Notes under the pieces: model-generated
Databases searched by the model: none
What the model saw: only the letters and a program-made list of their open reading frames with translations
Told to the model about the DNA's origin: nothing
In this document: positions 33,991 to 46,900 of the stretch, in pieces
Layout: every line of letters starts with the position of its first letter
Numbering within the stretch: position 1 is the first letter of the stretch
Program-made: the position numbers and the translations under genes
Assembly (NCBI RefSeq): GCF_950023065.1
Contig: NC_088678.1
Coordinates: 20,326,580 to 20,390,579, forward strand
DNA from: Planococcus citri
Taxonomy: Eukaryota > Arthropoda > Insecta > Hemiptera > Pseudococcidae
Direction: 5' to 3'
DNA length: 64,000 nucleotides

Positions 33991-36000
33991 ACGAAGCTCG
34001 AATACCTGGTATTTCCTTCACCTCTCAAATACAAATAAAATCGTATTTTTTTTCTCAGTAAACGGTTTCTGGTTAAGACCTTTTTATTCTGGCTAAAATT
34101 AATGAAGCGTTAAAAATTTTTTCGCAAGGTTCAATGCTCGTGGTAATAGCGATATTGGTCGTCTGTACGAGTAGTTTGGTATCTATCGTGGTGCTTTTTT
34201 TTTTCTTTATCAAAACATTGCCGAACGAAACGAGGTTATCTTGGAATTTTTTTTCGAATTTCATTTTTATACCCTCTCGTACACGTAAATACCTCCCACT
34301 ATATTCGAGTATGCTTTTCACGAATCGAGTCGAACGTGGACTAGTCATTTGAAATACACGTTGGCCGGATATCGTGCTCGATGAAGATGCAGATAAAGAA
34401 ATGAGTACACGGTGTACACGCAAAAGGTGTACTGCGCTGGTTGACGTTGCCTTAAGGAGCCCCAGGTGTGTGGGTGGGATGTTAGGATTGGGACATGGGA
34501 GGTGAACCGAGTGGTGTTGTATTTATCGATGCCTATGCCATGTTTGGTGTAAAAATTATCTGGTAAATGAGCTCGCAGTTTGTAGTATAAGGGGAATCGA
34601 GATCCGGATATTGTGCTTGATGTGGTGAGATATGATCTGTAAAAAGAGAGGGTGTGGAGAGAAAAATGCAGAAATTCGTGATTTGGACTTGGCTAGAGAT
34701 GTCGACTGTTGAGAATGTCGAAGGAAGTGTGATAAATTGGAAATGTTTCGAAATTGGAAAATATGAGGAATCGATGAATCAGAAACAGATTTCGGAGGAA
34801 TTTTTAATGGAAATTTTATTTGAATTTTGATGATTCATTTAATAAAAGGAAATTACATACTGATTTTGAAAAAAAAAAAATATTTTAAAATTTCAAGGAT
34901 CAAGAGGGAGAATCCTAAAATTTTGGAAATTTTATAATAGAGCCAAAATACGTATTGAAAATAAACCTTACTGATACGTTCAAATTTTTTATTTATTATT
35001 CTATCATCCTTGATACGATGCAATTTTCACACCAACAGACATCCTGTGAAGTTGTGAACTGCATTATCTGCAGCGATGAAGACGAAAAACATCTCGAGAT
35101 AAAAAAAAAACCACTCCGACAGATAATTAATTAGCTAAAAACGACTTCAGCTTATTAGATTACAATCGAGTCTGGGCGCAAGGCTGGTAAACGTTACGGT
35201 TAATTTCCCCTCACTCTTGGCTCAGGGTACTCGACACCGTCATCGCGGATCGAGTCAGACCAGTCATATCCACTCGAGCCCAGACCAGCTCTATTTTTCA
35301 ATTAAATTTCCAATTAGTCGGCCAACAATACGAAAAGGCTACGGCCCGGCAAAGGTGCCATCATTTCAGACTGTGTGCGTAGAGTCCTTTACAGTTTACA
35401 CACAGACGGGTCGAACAAGCGAGAGGATGAGAAAAAGCAAAACGCAACTAACGCCGCAAAAAAGCTCGACGAAAAGTCCTGCTATTCTCTTTTCAAACAA
35501 AAGTTACCCCGAACCCTGTCGTGTTTTACGATATACGCGCCAAGGCGAAACGAAAGCCTAGTAATTGCGAATTTTCAGCTTGGATTATACTATACGAGTA
35601 AAACAACCATTGCGAATGCGCGTCCAGACGTACCGCACCTCTTGTATGCTCGTAAAAAACCTACCGTACGATGAGAAATTTCACTACGTTGGCGAAATTT
35701 CCCACCGGCTTGTTTTTCTCTTTTTCGATCCGCCAACAACAGCAACAACAACACCCGCTCTGCCGTCCCAGTATCACACTTGGTCGTTGTTTTCGAGATG
35801 AGATGAACGACGATGTAGGAAAACAAAAAAACACGAAAATTAAGACAAAAAAAGCGTCGCAGTTTTTTTTTTAGATGTGTTTTTAAAATGTTATGGTTTT
35901 CAATAAGGAAAAATGTTCGCAGATTACGAATAATATGTACGTATAAGTATCACTCGTTTGGATTTAACGAGAAGAAAAATCTTGAAAATTACGTCTGCGA
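33991..36000. other. CpG-containing unique DNA
   Basis: The segment includes relatively GC-rich patches (about 34440-34520 and 35190-35560). Overlapping frames occur on both strands (34073-34423 minus, 35217-35561 plus, 35375-35674 plus, 35590-35826 minus) but none has a known motif, and two or three being open together is a sign of composition. ACAACAGCAACAACAACAC lies at about 35741. Confidence 0.45.
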
Positions 36001-37640
36001 AAGAAATAAAAATTGGAAAAAAGATAGACAGATGAGTTAGATTGAACTTTCAAAAAAAGCACTTGTTACTTTAAAACGTGTATTCAAATTTTCAGTAGGC
36101 TGAGAAGCACTTGTATGGGCTTTGAAAATATCACAAAATGAAATCGAAAAATTTGTAGGTAGGCTAGGAATAAAAATAAAGGAAAACTTTTTCAACACCC
36201 ACAGGATGTGAGGGACCTAATAAGCAACCCAGGATTTCATCACAAAAATTACCCCCTCTCCTCCCCTTCCCTTCACGAGAAAAGTCTCAAAATCGTTTGT
36301 AACAAGGTGAGAATTGATTTGTTAACGTTATATCACGTTAGTTAACGTCCTAAAGTACCTATGTATTTCATCGGACAAATTTCGAAAAATTTCGAGCACT
36401 GGAACTCAAAAATTAGGCTGTGATGGGGGGGGGGGGTGTAGGAGAGATTGAACAGAGATAATCACTTTGAGAATTAAAGTACTCCCTGAAATTTTTTAAA
36501 AACAATGAGGATGATTTTCAAAGCGAAATTTGAAAATGTAGGCAGACGGATACAAAAAGATAACCTAAATTAAAATGCTTTCCAATCTTTTCAGAATCCA
36601 TAAAGAAAAAATTCAAACACAGCATTTTTCATTCCCTTTTATTAACAACTTCAGCAGCTTACAAGGAAAAATATTCACATCATCAGAAAATTAAAATGAA
36701 ACTATGTCGTTGCTGGGAGGGAAAAAGGGGTACGATTTTCAAAATTCAGAAAAAAATGAGCAAAAACCAAATTTTTTGACAATTGACAAATTTTTGATTC
36801 ATCCAATTTTTGAAAAAAAACAACAACTTTGGACAAATTCAATTTTGGAATTTCAATGGAAAAGCATCTCGAGTCAAAAAGTCAAAATTGAGAAACTATC
36901 AAATTTTAAAAACTCAAATATTCTAAAACTCTAAATTGACCTACATTTCCATTTTAACAAACTTTTGCAATTTTCGTCAAGTTTAATCGAATTTTACTTA
37001 TGTAATCGTCAACTTTTTCAAAAAGGATTTTAATGTTGATTTGGAAAATTTTTTGCACACTTTGAGTAAAGTTTGCAAAATTCCATTCAATTTTGATAAT
37101 ATTTGATCATCTATCCATCAACATTTTTGAAAAAATTTTAGATTAATTTGCAATAATTTTCAATAATCTAGGAGATTTTGGTGTTTTTTTTTTCAAATTT
37201 TGAGATATTTCATCAGTAGGCTATGTTTACTCGTCTTAAATTCATTTCAACAATATTTTGAGCAATGTTTCCAAGTTTTAATCAATTTGTTGTAATTTTT
37301 GATGATTTTTATACCAAATTTACAAATTTTTTGCGAACATTGCGCAATTTTACAAAATTTTATTCGATTTTAGTCGACATTATTGTTAAATTTTTATTAA
37401 ATCGAATGATCTGGATGATTTTTTTTCTTTGAACATATTTCATCAATGCTCTGACGCAGTTTTCGTCAAACTTAATTTGTGCTAACAAGGCTCGTTCACA
37501 ATGATGATCAAAAAAATCACAAGACGTGAGAAAAACATTTCAATCATGAAAAAAATCACAATAAAGCCAAAGTATTTCATTACAAAAAATGTAGAAAAAA
37601 GACCAAATCTACCCCCCTCCCTTTCCGGGTGTAATAATTT
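36001..37640. other. AT-rich anonymous DNA
   Basis: A 12-base G run lies at 36425-36436. From about 36960 to 37460 there are degenerate repeats of TTTTCATCAA, TTTTAATCGATTTT and CAAATTTTGCAA words. No gene is seen. Confidence 0.55.
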
Positions 37641-38830
37641 TGTAATTATAAACATCAAAAAAAAAAAAAAAAACATTTTGACAATTAGTTGCAAAAAAAT
37701 GGTATTTTTTCTTTTTGTCAAAAAAGTGAGATGATTTTGCAATTTTATGGTAATAAAACAAATCCTTTTGGCAATTTTTGACATACTTACAAGTGAGAAT
37801 TTTCGGCAATTCTTGGCAAAAAGCGAGATTTTGACAACTTTAGCCAAAAATAGAGTTTCTTTTGACAATTTTTTTTAAAAATTGCAATTTTTCAGTTTTA
37901 TTACAAAAATATTATTTTTGGAAAAAGTTGATATTTTTTGGATCATTTTGCAAAAAATATCAATTTTTGAGAAATTGACATTTTTTTGCAAAAAAAATAC
38001 AACTTTTGATAAATTGAGATCTTTTTGCAAAAAATTACAATTTTGGGAAAAATTCGAGTTTTTGGATTTTGTGAAAAATTAAGATTAATTGACATTTTTT
38101 CGCAAAAAATGACAATTTTTGAGAAATTGAGATCTTTTTGCAAAAAATTACAATTTTGGGGAAAAGTTAAGCTTTTTTGGATTATTTTGCAGAAAAATAC
38201 AATTCTTAGGAAAAATTGAGATTAATTGAGATTTTCTCGCAAAAAATTACAATTTTTGAAAAATTGAGATCTTTTTGCAAAAAATTACAATTTTGGGGAA
38301 AAGTTAAGCTTTTTTGGATTATTTTGCAGAAAAATACAATTCTTAGGAAAAATTGAGATTAATTGAGATTTTCTCGCAAAAAATTACAATTTTTGAAAAA
38401 TTGAGATCTTTTTGCAAAAAATTACAATCTTGGGGAAAAGTTGAGCTTTTTTGGATTATTTTGCAGAAAAACGCAATTCTAAGGAAAAATTGAGATTAAC
38501 TGAGATTTTCTCGCAAAAAATTACAATTTTTGAGAAATTGAGATTTTTTAGCAAACATTACATTTTTTGAGAAATTGAGATTTTTTAGCAATAAATTACA
38601 TTTTTTGAGAAATTAAGATCTTTTTCAAATTTTTAGCAATTTTTAGCAAAAATTCGTTTGAGAAATGCAAGATTTTTCAGCAATTCGGTAAAAATAGCGA
38701 GAACTTTAGTTAATTTTTGACAAAAAGCGAGACTTTTTGTAAATTACTGGCACAAAGTGACACTTTTGTGCAATTCTCGTCAAAAAAATTTGGTCTTCGC
38801 AACTTTTTTACAAAAAAGTTATTTTTTGGG
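37641..38830. repeat. GCAAAAA/GAAATTGAG low-complexity array with 137-bp units
   Basis: Throughout, words of the type TTTTTGCAAAAAATTACAATTTT and GAGAAATTGAGAT alternate. In the centre the order is strict: GAAAAGTT(A/G)AGCTTTTTTGG begins at 38161, 38298 and 38435, a 137-base period, followed each time by ATTATTTTGCAGAAAAA and GGAAAAATTGAGATTAA. Both flanks decay into the irregular word arrays also seen at 41.3 and 43.3 kb. Confidence 0.85.
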
Positions 38831-39080
38831 AACACGTAGGGAAAAAGTGAGACACTGACTATTTTAACTAAAATCGAGGCTTTTTGGTAATTTTGACAAC
38901 AAACCAAAAACTTGAGCAATTTTTGACAAAAAAAAGTGACACATCTGATACTTTCAGCAAAAATCAAGACTTCTTCAATTTCATCCAAAAGCAGGTCTTC
39001 GTATAATCTGACGTTGAACAAAAAAACTGAAACTAGTAGGAAATAGAAAATTCGCCCAAAACACAACCAAACCCAACGGT
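38831..39080. other. AT-rich DNA with degenerate word repeats, no gene
   Basis: This is the decaying right flank of the array. The minus-strand frame 38710-39114 is derived from the repeats and is phenylalanine/valine-rich. Confidence 0.55.
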
Positions 39081-41110
39081 ATAAAATTACTAACGCGAAA
39101 AAGAAGAAGAACAAATAAACGACCGAGCGTTTGGGATTACTCGAGGAATATCTCGTGTTACCCGGAACAAATTTCCACGTAATTTATGAGGGATGAAGAA
39201 GAGAAAAAAAAACAACGCATTTATCAAGTCCGCCAAATACAACGTAGCTATCGAATATTCATCATTTACGACATTGTTTCCACATCCACACGTATAAAGA
39301 TACGATCTGTATTACATAAATACCACAGTCGTCTTGGCACGAGGAAACGTACTCGTACAAAGGTACATATTACGTTGAATTCCAAAATGAAAAAGAAAAC
39401 TGGTGGAAATTCGCGAGTATATACATTATAAGGGTTAAAAACGCGCAACGAAGGATAATATTTATCTTAAAGATGAGACTGTGCATTAGTGGAATGAACT
39501 CGTAGTCTAACGCTTTAGTTCGAAATTATTCCCAAGAAGCTCTTTGGATGGGTAAAAACCAAAAAACCACGCGAATTGAACGATTGACAAGACCCACCAT
39601 CCAACGCCGCCATCGTCTGCTGCTCTGCTCTTGGCTCAATCACGTACACAAAACGATACGAAGCTATGTTGAATGGACGACGATGGCTCAATACCACACC
39701 GCAGAGCACATTTATCAAACCCATACTGGGTATACTCGGCACCGAGTACCAATTACGTATAAACCGTTGCTTTTACTATTTGGTACCGGGTAAACGACGT
39801 GTTACACCATAACCGCACACGAGAATACGAGTAGATATACTTGGACTTGGGAACCAGGGACTTGGATCAAGTTGCAGCGGAGCCCGAGACTGGCGAAGTG
39901 GATTCGAGTCAACCACCGAGGCACCGACATGAAGCATTCTGCCTTCTGGAATGGTCGCCATCATCAAATCGAGTCTCGAGTCATATAATTCCACTTTTCA
40001 TTCTACTTTCACCGTTAGCGTTCGCGTTCGCGGAGCTGCTACGAAAACTGGCATCGTTGCTTCTTTATTTATTATCTCCTCGCGATGTTTTTTTTTTTCG
40101 CTATGTAGTAACTTTCCACCGCATCGGTATCGCGTGCTGAATGAGAAAAAAGAGGAGACTGAGATGGGCGAAGGCGAAAAACACCATCGACAATGCACCG
40201 CACCGTTTTTCTACGTAACTTGTTATCCTGGAACGTACACGACGAAAAGTTTTTCATTCTGTTTTTCGCACCCTTCGCTGAGCTACGTATCCTTTTTCCA
40301 TCTCGTTTCGTCTCTCAACGCAACGTAGGTATCTGTGACGCGCCCGACTCCGAGCTCGAGAAATGGGTAACAAGTAAGTATCGAGTAAGTATAAAACACG
40401 AGTTGAAAATTAAACAAAGAAACTTTTCGCCAAAGAAACAAAAAGTTCACCTGACACTCGTCGTACTATGAGACAGCTTCGGGTCATGAGACGTTCCGCC
40501 ATTCCAGTCTCCCCTTCTAACCCACGACGACGACGTTCTCTCGCTGACGAAGATGAAAAATGGCATCGTCTTTCTCTCGCTCTCTCGGTCCCGGATGAAG
40601 AAAATATAGCGACTTTATTTCACCAAGAACGAGATGATCAAAATACGAGTACCTAAACGAGCGATGAACAACCAATTCTTTAGGTTAGGAATGCAACTCG
40701 AGTGAGAAAATATAAATCGCGTATAATGTAATTTGTTCATCTAGTATTCGATTCTCCTAATAATACATATCGTCGACGCAGCACATGCTTTATCTTGGCG
40801 CTAATATAACCATCAACAGCTGTAGGTAGGTATGTCTTGTATTCTACACACATAAGGTAAATGTAGAAGAGTATGATACACAAAATCACCGGCTAGTTCC
40901 ATTCCATGTAATAATTTTCAAAACTAGTTTTCGTATTATATTACACGTACCATTTTTCAAGGTTAATTACACTCGTGCCAGCGCCGCAGATTAAATAAAC
41001 ATAAACGAAACTAAAATTGTATTCGGGGTCTTATATTCGGCTATTATTAGATGAACATAAAAAAAGATGAAAATACAACGAGGAATCCATTAAAGCTTTA
41101 ATTTTGTCAG
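39081..41110. other. CpG-containing unique DNA, most GC-rich patch near 39840-40060
   Basis: Several frames are open here: 39841-40140 plus starts MDLGTRDLDQVAAEPETGEV, and 40468-40656 plus starts MRQLRVMRRSAIPVSPSNP. Neither matches a family I know and neither has a clear splice context. ACGACGACG and TACGAGTA words are present. If an exon of a host gene is in the window, this segment is among the likelier places. Confidence 0.4.
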
Positions 41111-42190
41111 CTTGAATCGATGGAAAAAAATAACGCTTGGATTGAATCTGTTTCAGATTTCGAGACAAAATTACTTTGTTTCTGAATTACTATTGAATAA
41201 AAATGAGGAAGCTGTTCCAAACTCTACGCTTGAAAATCGAAAAAAAATTCAAATTTTCCATAAATAGCAATAAATTGAGATAAAGGTCATTGACCCATGA
41301 AAATTGTAAAAAATTGTGCTTTTATTTAGATTTTGGACGCATCTCATGAGAAACATTGGTTTGAGGTTTTTGGCAATTTTTGTCAAAAAAAGCAATTGAA
41401 CAACTTTTGGAGAAAAAGCGAAATTTCTTGAGGTTTGGCAGAAAGCGAAACGTTGACAATTTTAATAAAAGGAAAAGTTCGTAGCCAATTTCTGACCAAA
41501 AAAAGTATAATTTTTTCGCAATTTTCAACAATTTATAGTTCTTTATGAAAAAAAAGTGAAAATTTTTGATAATTCTTGGCAAAAAGCAAGACTTTGATCA
41601 TTTTGAAGAAAAAAAGCAAGATTTTATGGCAATTATTGTTGAAATAGTGAGACTTTTACATTTGTCAAAAAAGTGAGACCATTTTACAATATTTTGGTAA
41701 AAAAGGGAAAATTTTTGGCAAACAGAAAGACTTGGACAATTTTAGCTAAAAGCGGGATTTTTTGGCGATTTCTGACCAAAAAAAAAAACGACACTTTTGA
41801 CCAATTTTTGGAAATAAGTGAGATTTTTTGAACATCTTACTTACTTGCCAAAAGCAAATCATTTTGACAAATTCTGACAAAAGGCCGCACGTTTCATACT
41901 TTTGGTAGAAGAGAAAAACTTTTCAGCAATTTTTTTCAAAAAAGAGGGACTTATCAGAAGTTTTAAGTAAAAAAAATGAAAATTGTTAATAACTTTTGGC
42001 AAAAAGCGATACGGACAGGAATTTTAACAAAAGCTTTTCTTGACAATTTCTGCCAAAAAAGCAAAACGTTTGGGAAGTTTTTGGAAAAAAGTTACACTTC
42101 TTGAAATTTTCTACAAAAAAAAAAAAAAAAATCGACAATTTTTGAACAACCAACCTGAAATTCAGTTTTCCGAACTGAGGAGCGAAAACA
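41111..42190. repeat. Irregular GGCAATTTTTGACAAAAAGCGAGAC word array
   Basis: From about 41340 to 42140 a word of roughly 30-40 bases (TTTTGGCAA..TTTTGACAAAAAGCGAGAC and variants) recurs about twenty times with variable spacing. The first 230 bp are plain AT-rich DNA. Frames such as 41322-41582 minus are products of the array. Confidence 0.7.
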
Positions 42191-43135
42191 TTTCTTTTAC
42201 CCTCTCACCAATCCCCTGAGTGTAAAATTACACGTTTTTACTAATTTTTCGATTTTTGGAGAATTTGAAAAATTTTTAATTTAGTTCATATTTTCTTATG
42301 TCAAAAAAAATCAAAATTTGACCAAATCGACATAAAATGCTAAAATTTTGTTTGTGCTATATTTTAGACCTCCCGATTCGATTTGTGACGCATTTGATCC
42401 GTTCTGGAGCCTTCAGCTTATTTTCAGATTCTCCTGCAGATTTCGAAAAAAAAAAAAAAACGCTTCAAAAGCATGAGAAAAATGAAAATCAGCATCTAAA
42501 AATTCAAATTTACCATCTTCGTGGCCTTTTCGATCGATTTAAGCGCATACGATATTTTCAAAAATTTTTTGTGCTGGTTCAAATCCAATAAAAAGTTTTC
42601 TATACAAAAATCCGCCGGAGGCTCCAGCACGGTTCGAAATCATCGTCAATCGACTCGGAAGGTCAAAAATATGATACAAGCCGAATTTCAGGTTTCTTCA
42701 TTCACACTTTCGTGCAGAAAAAGAAACTTTACATTTTTTTTTCAAAAATAATAATTGTTGGAGAAAACTTTGGATTTGAATCGGCGCAAAATTTTTTGGA
42801 AATATGAACCTAAATTGATCGAAAGAGTTACAAAAGATAGCAAATCCGAGTTTATAGAGCTGAATTCGATGTTCAGCCAGCTTACAGCCTTTTTTTCGAA
42901 ATTTGGAGAATCCGAAAATCCGCTTGAGGCTTCAGAACTGTTCGAAACCATCACCAATTGACTCAGAAGGTAAGAAATAGGATGCAAACCAAATTTTATA
43001 AATTTAGCATTATTCATAGAATGATATCAATTTTACCAAATTTTGATTTTTTTTCATAAAAAATGAGCCAAATAAAATTTTTTTTGGCCAAAAATCGAAA
43101 AATGAATTTCAGAGTTTGAAATTTTTGCTGATTTT
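42191..43135. mobile_element. GGAGCCTCCAG-family fold-back element, short copy
   Basis: The left arm (about 42235-42450) has TTCGATTTTTGGAGAATTT, AAAATCAAAATTTGACCAAATCGA, GATCCGTTCTGGAGCCTTCAG and AGATTCTCC. The right arm (about 42895-43120) contains the same in reverse: GGAGAATCCGAAAATC, GAGGCTTCAGAACTGTTCGAAACCATC, TTTTACCAAATTTTGATTTTTT and CCAAAAATCGAAAAATGAA. A further GGAGGCTCCAGCACGGTTCGAAATCATC lies between them at about 42608. Ends are not defined to the base. No protein is encoded. Confidence 0.65.
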
Positions 43136-43810
43136 GTATTTTGTTATCCTCTTCAGAATTCTCTTCGTATAATGCAGAAAAATCCCCCCCCCCCTTTCAA
43201 AAAAACACACAACATTGAAAACTGAAATGTTCTGGTTTTTAATTTTAATAAGTTGAACTATCGAAAATTTCAACAAAAGAAAGTGCTTTTTGGCTGCATT
43301 TTCTGCCAAAAAAGTGAGACATTGGAAACAAATTTTAAAAAAAGAGACACTTTAAAATTTTTGCAAAAAAAACTCGTTTTATAAATTTTGTTTAAAAAGC
43401 GAGAATTTTTGGAAATTTCAACAAAACGAAGTGCTTTTTGGCATTTTTAGCCAAAAAAGCGAAACTTTTGGCAAAATTTTGGAAAAAAAGAGATTTTTTG
43501 ACTTTTTTTGCAAAAATAAAAAAACGTCTATTTTTAGCAATTGTCTTGAAAAGCGAGAATTTTTGACAATTTTTTGGCAAAGGCAAAACTCGGACAATTT
43601 AGACAAAACAAACGACTTTTTAGGGATTATTTCCAAAAATGTGATACTTTTGGGAATTTCTAGAAAAAAAGCTGGACTTTGGAACAATGCTCGAAAAAAT
43701 ATAAGACTTTTTGAAATTGTTTGCAAAAAACGACCCTTCTGGATGATTTTTTGAAAAAAAATCAAGATTTCGAAAGTTTTTGGAACCAGCGACGATTTTC
43801 AACAAGAAAC
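43136..43810. repeat. Irregular AAAAAGCGAGAC word array
   Basis: From 43260 to 43800, words such as TTTTGGCATTTTTAGCCAAAAAAGCGAAAC and GAAATTTCAACAAAA recur. They are related to the arrays at 37.6 and 41.3 kb. An 11-base C run lies at 43184-43194. Confidence 0.7.
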
Positions 43811-46800
43811 GAGACCATAAGGAAAATTTGCAGCAAAACAGAAGATACCGATTAAAAGGCAATCGAGGAAGAAAACACAATCCAGGGTGTAGAACGGCAG
43901 CTTTAAAAGTACACAGCGAAGTAAATCGAAGAGGAAGTAGTATCAGCAGTGGCAGAGGCAGAGGCAGTGCTGGGACGAAGACGACGACGCGAACTTATTT
44001 AGAAAGCTGCCGCGTTGCCAACATAATTGGTGACCCTAATTGCCGTCAAATGAGATCCGAGCATCGTCGTACAGTCGACGAGTTTCCGCCTTCGCCTTTA
44101 TCATGGCATGGCAGCGAATAAAAAGGTATAGAGTCTCCAAATTATAACTATACGTTGGTTGGAAAATCGATCTTTAATGCAGGCCTCTCCATATTCTACA
44201 CGAGTACAAGATTTCCCCGTCTATTCTTTTCACTCGTACAATTTTTTAAGCCATTTGCTCGTCTTGTAGAGTTGTAGACCTCTCCAACGATGAATTTTTG
44301 AGCATTTCTAGTTTCTTCATAGTGTGTGAGATGATTATCTAACATCCAAAATAGTATAATAAGCTGAATTTGTATAGACGAAAATTTCGCATTTTTTATG
44401 CAAAAAAACAAGTGTTGGACGAGTAGTCGATTTGCATACTTAACGATGAATGCTGCTGCATTTCGATTCAGTATATGAGCTGGAATCAAGTTACCAATAC
44501 ATGATTGTGTATCGTGTACCAATAACGATTGATACGATGAGTTGATCAGTCATTTTCATAATTCATCCATTAGAATAAAGCGGTGGCTGTGTGCCACCTG
44601 TGCGCGTTCTTTGGTCAATTTATACACACAGCGAAGGTGTACTCGTATTTGGCTCAGTGCCAAACAAAAAATTTACATAAGCAGACGCTCCAGATACGAG
44701 TATATAGTGGGTATAACGAGCAGAGAGATATCGAGGAATCGATCTGGCCGGCGAATTTTTACCCGTTGACTGTATGCTCATTTTGTTGAAAATCATCTCG
44801 ATCGACGAAATGTTCGAGGTCATTAGGATGAGGCTTTTCCTTTTAGCTCATTGTCTCTTTTTATTTTTTCGCCTCTTCTAAGTAGTAAAGGTAAATTATT
44901 CGAGAGGATGTGGTATTAGCCTTGAAGGTTTGTCGCGCCACCAGCCATGCTACGGATTTCCTTGTATGTGAAAAATTTCATTTCTAGTGAACTCTCACCT
45001 TCTGTATCTGCGATCTGCGCGAGCAACGAGATCAGAGCTGGAGCAGGTGCTGGTGCTGGTGGAGTCGACGAGCTTCCAGCTCATATCCAGAGGTATTTAG
45101 TGTGTATAAAGGGTGGCGGCCTATAATGACAATGTATTCGACGTCAAGGTTCAAGATCCTCGTCAAGGTCGTAGCCTGTTTTATTTCAATATGCGTGGGT
45201 TTGCTATTGAATGGTCGATTGCACGATGCCGATACCGTCCAGAAAGTAGATATTGAGAAGTTATAGATTCGAATTAAGGGTAGGTGGATTTTCGATTCGA
45301 TTTTCTACGGTTTCTATGAAAATTTTCTCAGTCTTTATAAGCGCCTCGGTGCTCCGGCATTATAACTGTACTATAATATAATCACGCGTCCGTTGTAACG
45401 CGATCCGTTAAATTACCCGACGAATTCGTTATCAAGGTTATTTCGACGAAAAATTACGCGTCATTCGTCGGATTAAATTTTTTGTTTCCCGTAGATATAC
45501 AGAGAGGAAAATGGAAAAAAACACAAGGAGAAGAAAATTGCCAGAGAGGGAAAAAAACTATAATAAAATTATTACACGATATCGTACGTTTACGTAAAGC
45601 GTTACAAAACATTTTCCAACAGAAGCGAATCGAATTTGAAATGATCTTCGATGTGGATTTGCCATTTCATAGGCTCCTTAGGAAAGGTTATAGGCCGACG
45701 GACGTACATATAGCAACATTCTCATGAATGTTGTTTCACATTCGGTTCAACCTGTTGTTGTTGTTGTTGCTGCGCGATCGAGGTTTCTTTGTAAAGAGGA
45801 CTGAGAGTCGACCTATGTCTTCGTCTTTCCAACAACGGAAACAATAAATCTCCAAGAATTCAGCCATTCAGCCGGTTATTATGGGGAGATGGGCCACAGC
45901 TCAGCCACGCTGGTTCAAATATCTATGGTAATGAGTCGTCGAGGTACCTACCGAAAAATACTTCGCCGAATTTTTTTTTTTACAGGGAAAGGGTCATCGG
46001 AGATTTCGAACGTTGTTGAATTTTGCCTGATTTTTTTGGGTTATCGCCGAACTACCGCTGGTTTTTTATCGTGTGTAATTTATTTCCTCGTTCGATGGAT
46101 GGCGAATATACTAAAACACGCGAGCAGACATTACGATTATTGCATGTACGTTGTACGATAAGATGTAATTGACGTTAGTGAGTTAAAAACTGCGACTGGG
46201 AGGTAGCGAGAAATTAAACGTGTGTTTCGAGCATGAATGGGCGAAAAGTGAACGCGCAGAAAGAGCGAAGAGACGCGGGCGACTCCGACTCGAGCAAGGC
46301 AGCGCAGCGACGACGACGATGAAACTAGGTAACCGTGGTATTTATTTCGTCTGTTCGGTGTTTTTTTTTTCAACTCGTTCTCTCGTATGTGTTTAGTAAG
46401 TATGAAAGAATCAACGAACTTTCTTTTTAACACGCTTTACAAGAAGAGTGTACTTTTCTCATACTTTTTTCTATTTTTTTTTCTTTTTTTTTGGTACGAA
46501 AAAGACGACGACGACTAAGACGCCGTCTTTTTAACGCGGCGGCGTCTCTCGATGTGTTTCTTTTTCTCTTATTTTTTTTCTTCTATACTACGGCGAAGAA
46601 AGAAATTTTCTCGAGTGTTATTCCACCTGACGAGTTAGCCTTGGTAATGAGAATAAAATGCCAAGATTGGAGAAAATTTTACGCTCGGAATTTTCATTCG
46701 TACCATATCGGGGGTTAATTCGACTCTCGAGTAAGAGAGAAGGGGTGGTTTTAAACGAGCTTTACGTGAGAAGCATTATGCCGAGATTAAGATGCTATTT

Positions 46801-46900
46801 TTGTACCCGTTTTTGCTGCGCTGTAACAAATTCCATTATACTTTTGGTCTGGTTCGATACGTAGTACGTAGGTAGGTAGTGTACATTAGGTGGAAAATTT
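43811..46900. other. CpG-containing unique DNA, no recognised gene
   Basis: This is the longest stretch without transposon ends. The frame 43780-44121 (plus) leaves the repeat array and continues through GC-richer sequence with a GRGRGS-type run; it looks compositional. At about 45000-45090 a candidate exon is noted separately. GTTGTTGTTGTTGTTGCTG lies at about 45751. Frames at 44196-44522 minus and 45889-46161 plus have no known motif. Confidence 0.4.
45000..45091 (+). other. Weak exon-like segment
   Basis: TTTCATTTCTAG ends at 44990, a reasonable splice acceptor. It is followed by 90 bases open in two frames (one reads HLLYLRSARATRSELEQ, another AGAGAGAGGVDELPAH) up to CCAGAGGTATTT, a possible donor. 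Size, frame ambiguity and the GGTGCT repeats make this a weak candidate. It could be simple chance. Confidence 0.15.

Noticed and set aside
42555..42590. Possible tRNA B-box (GGTTCAAATCC)
   Set aside because: There is no matching A-box or cloverleaf in the upstream 60-70 bases.
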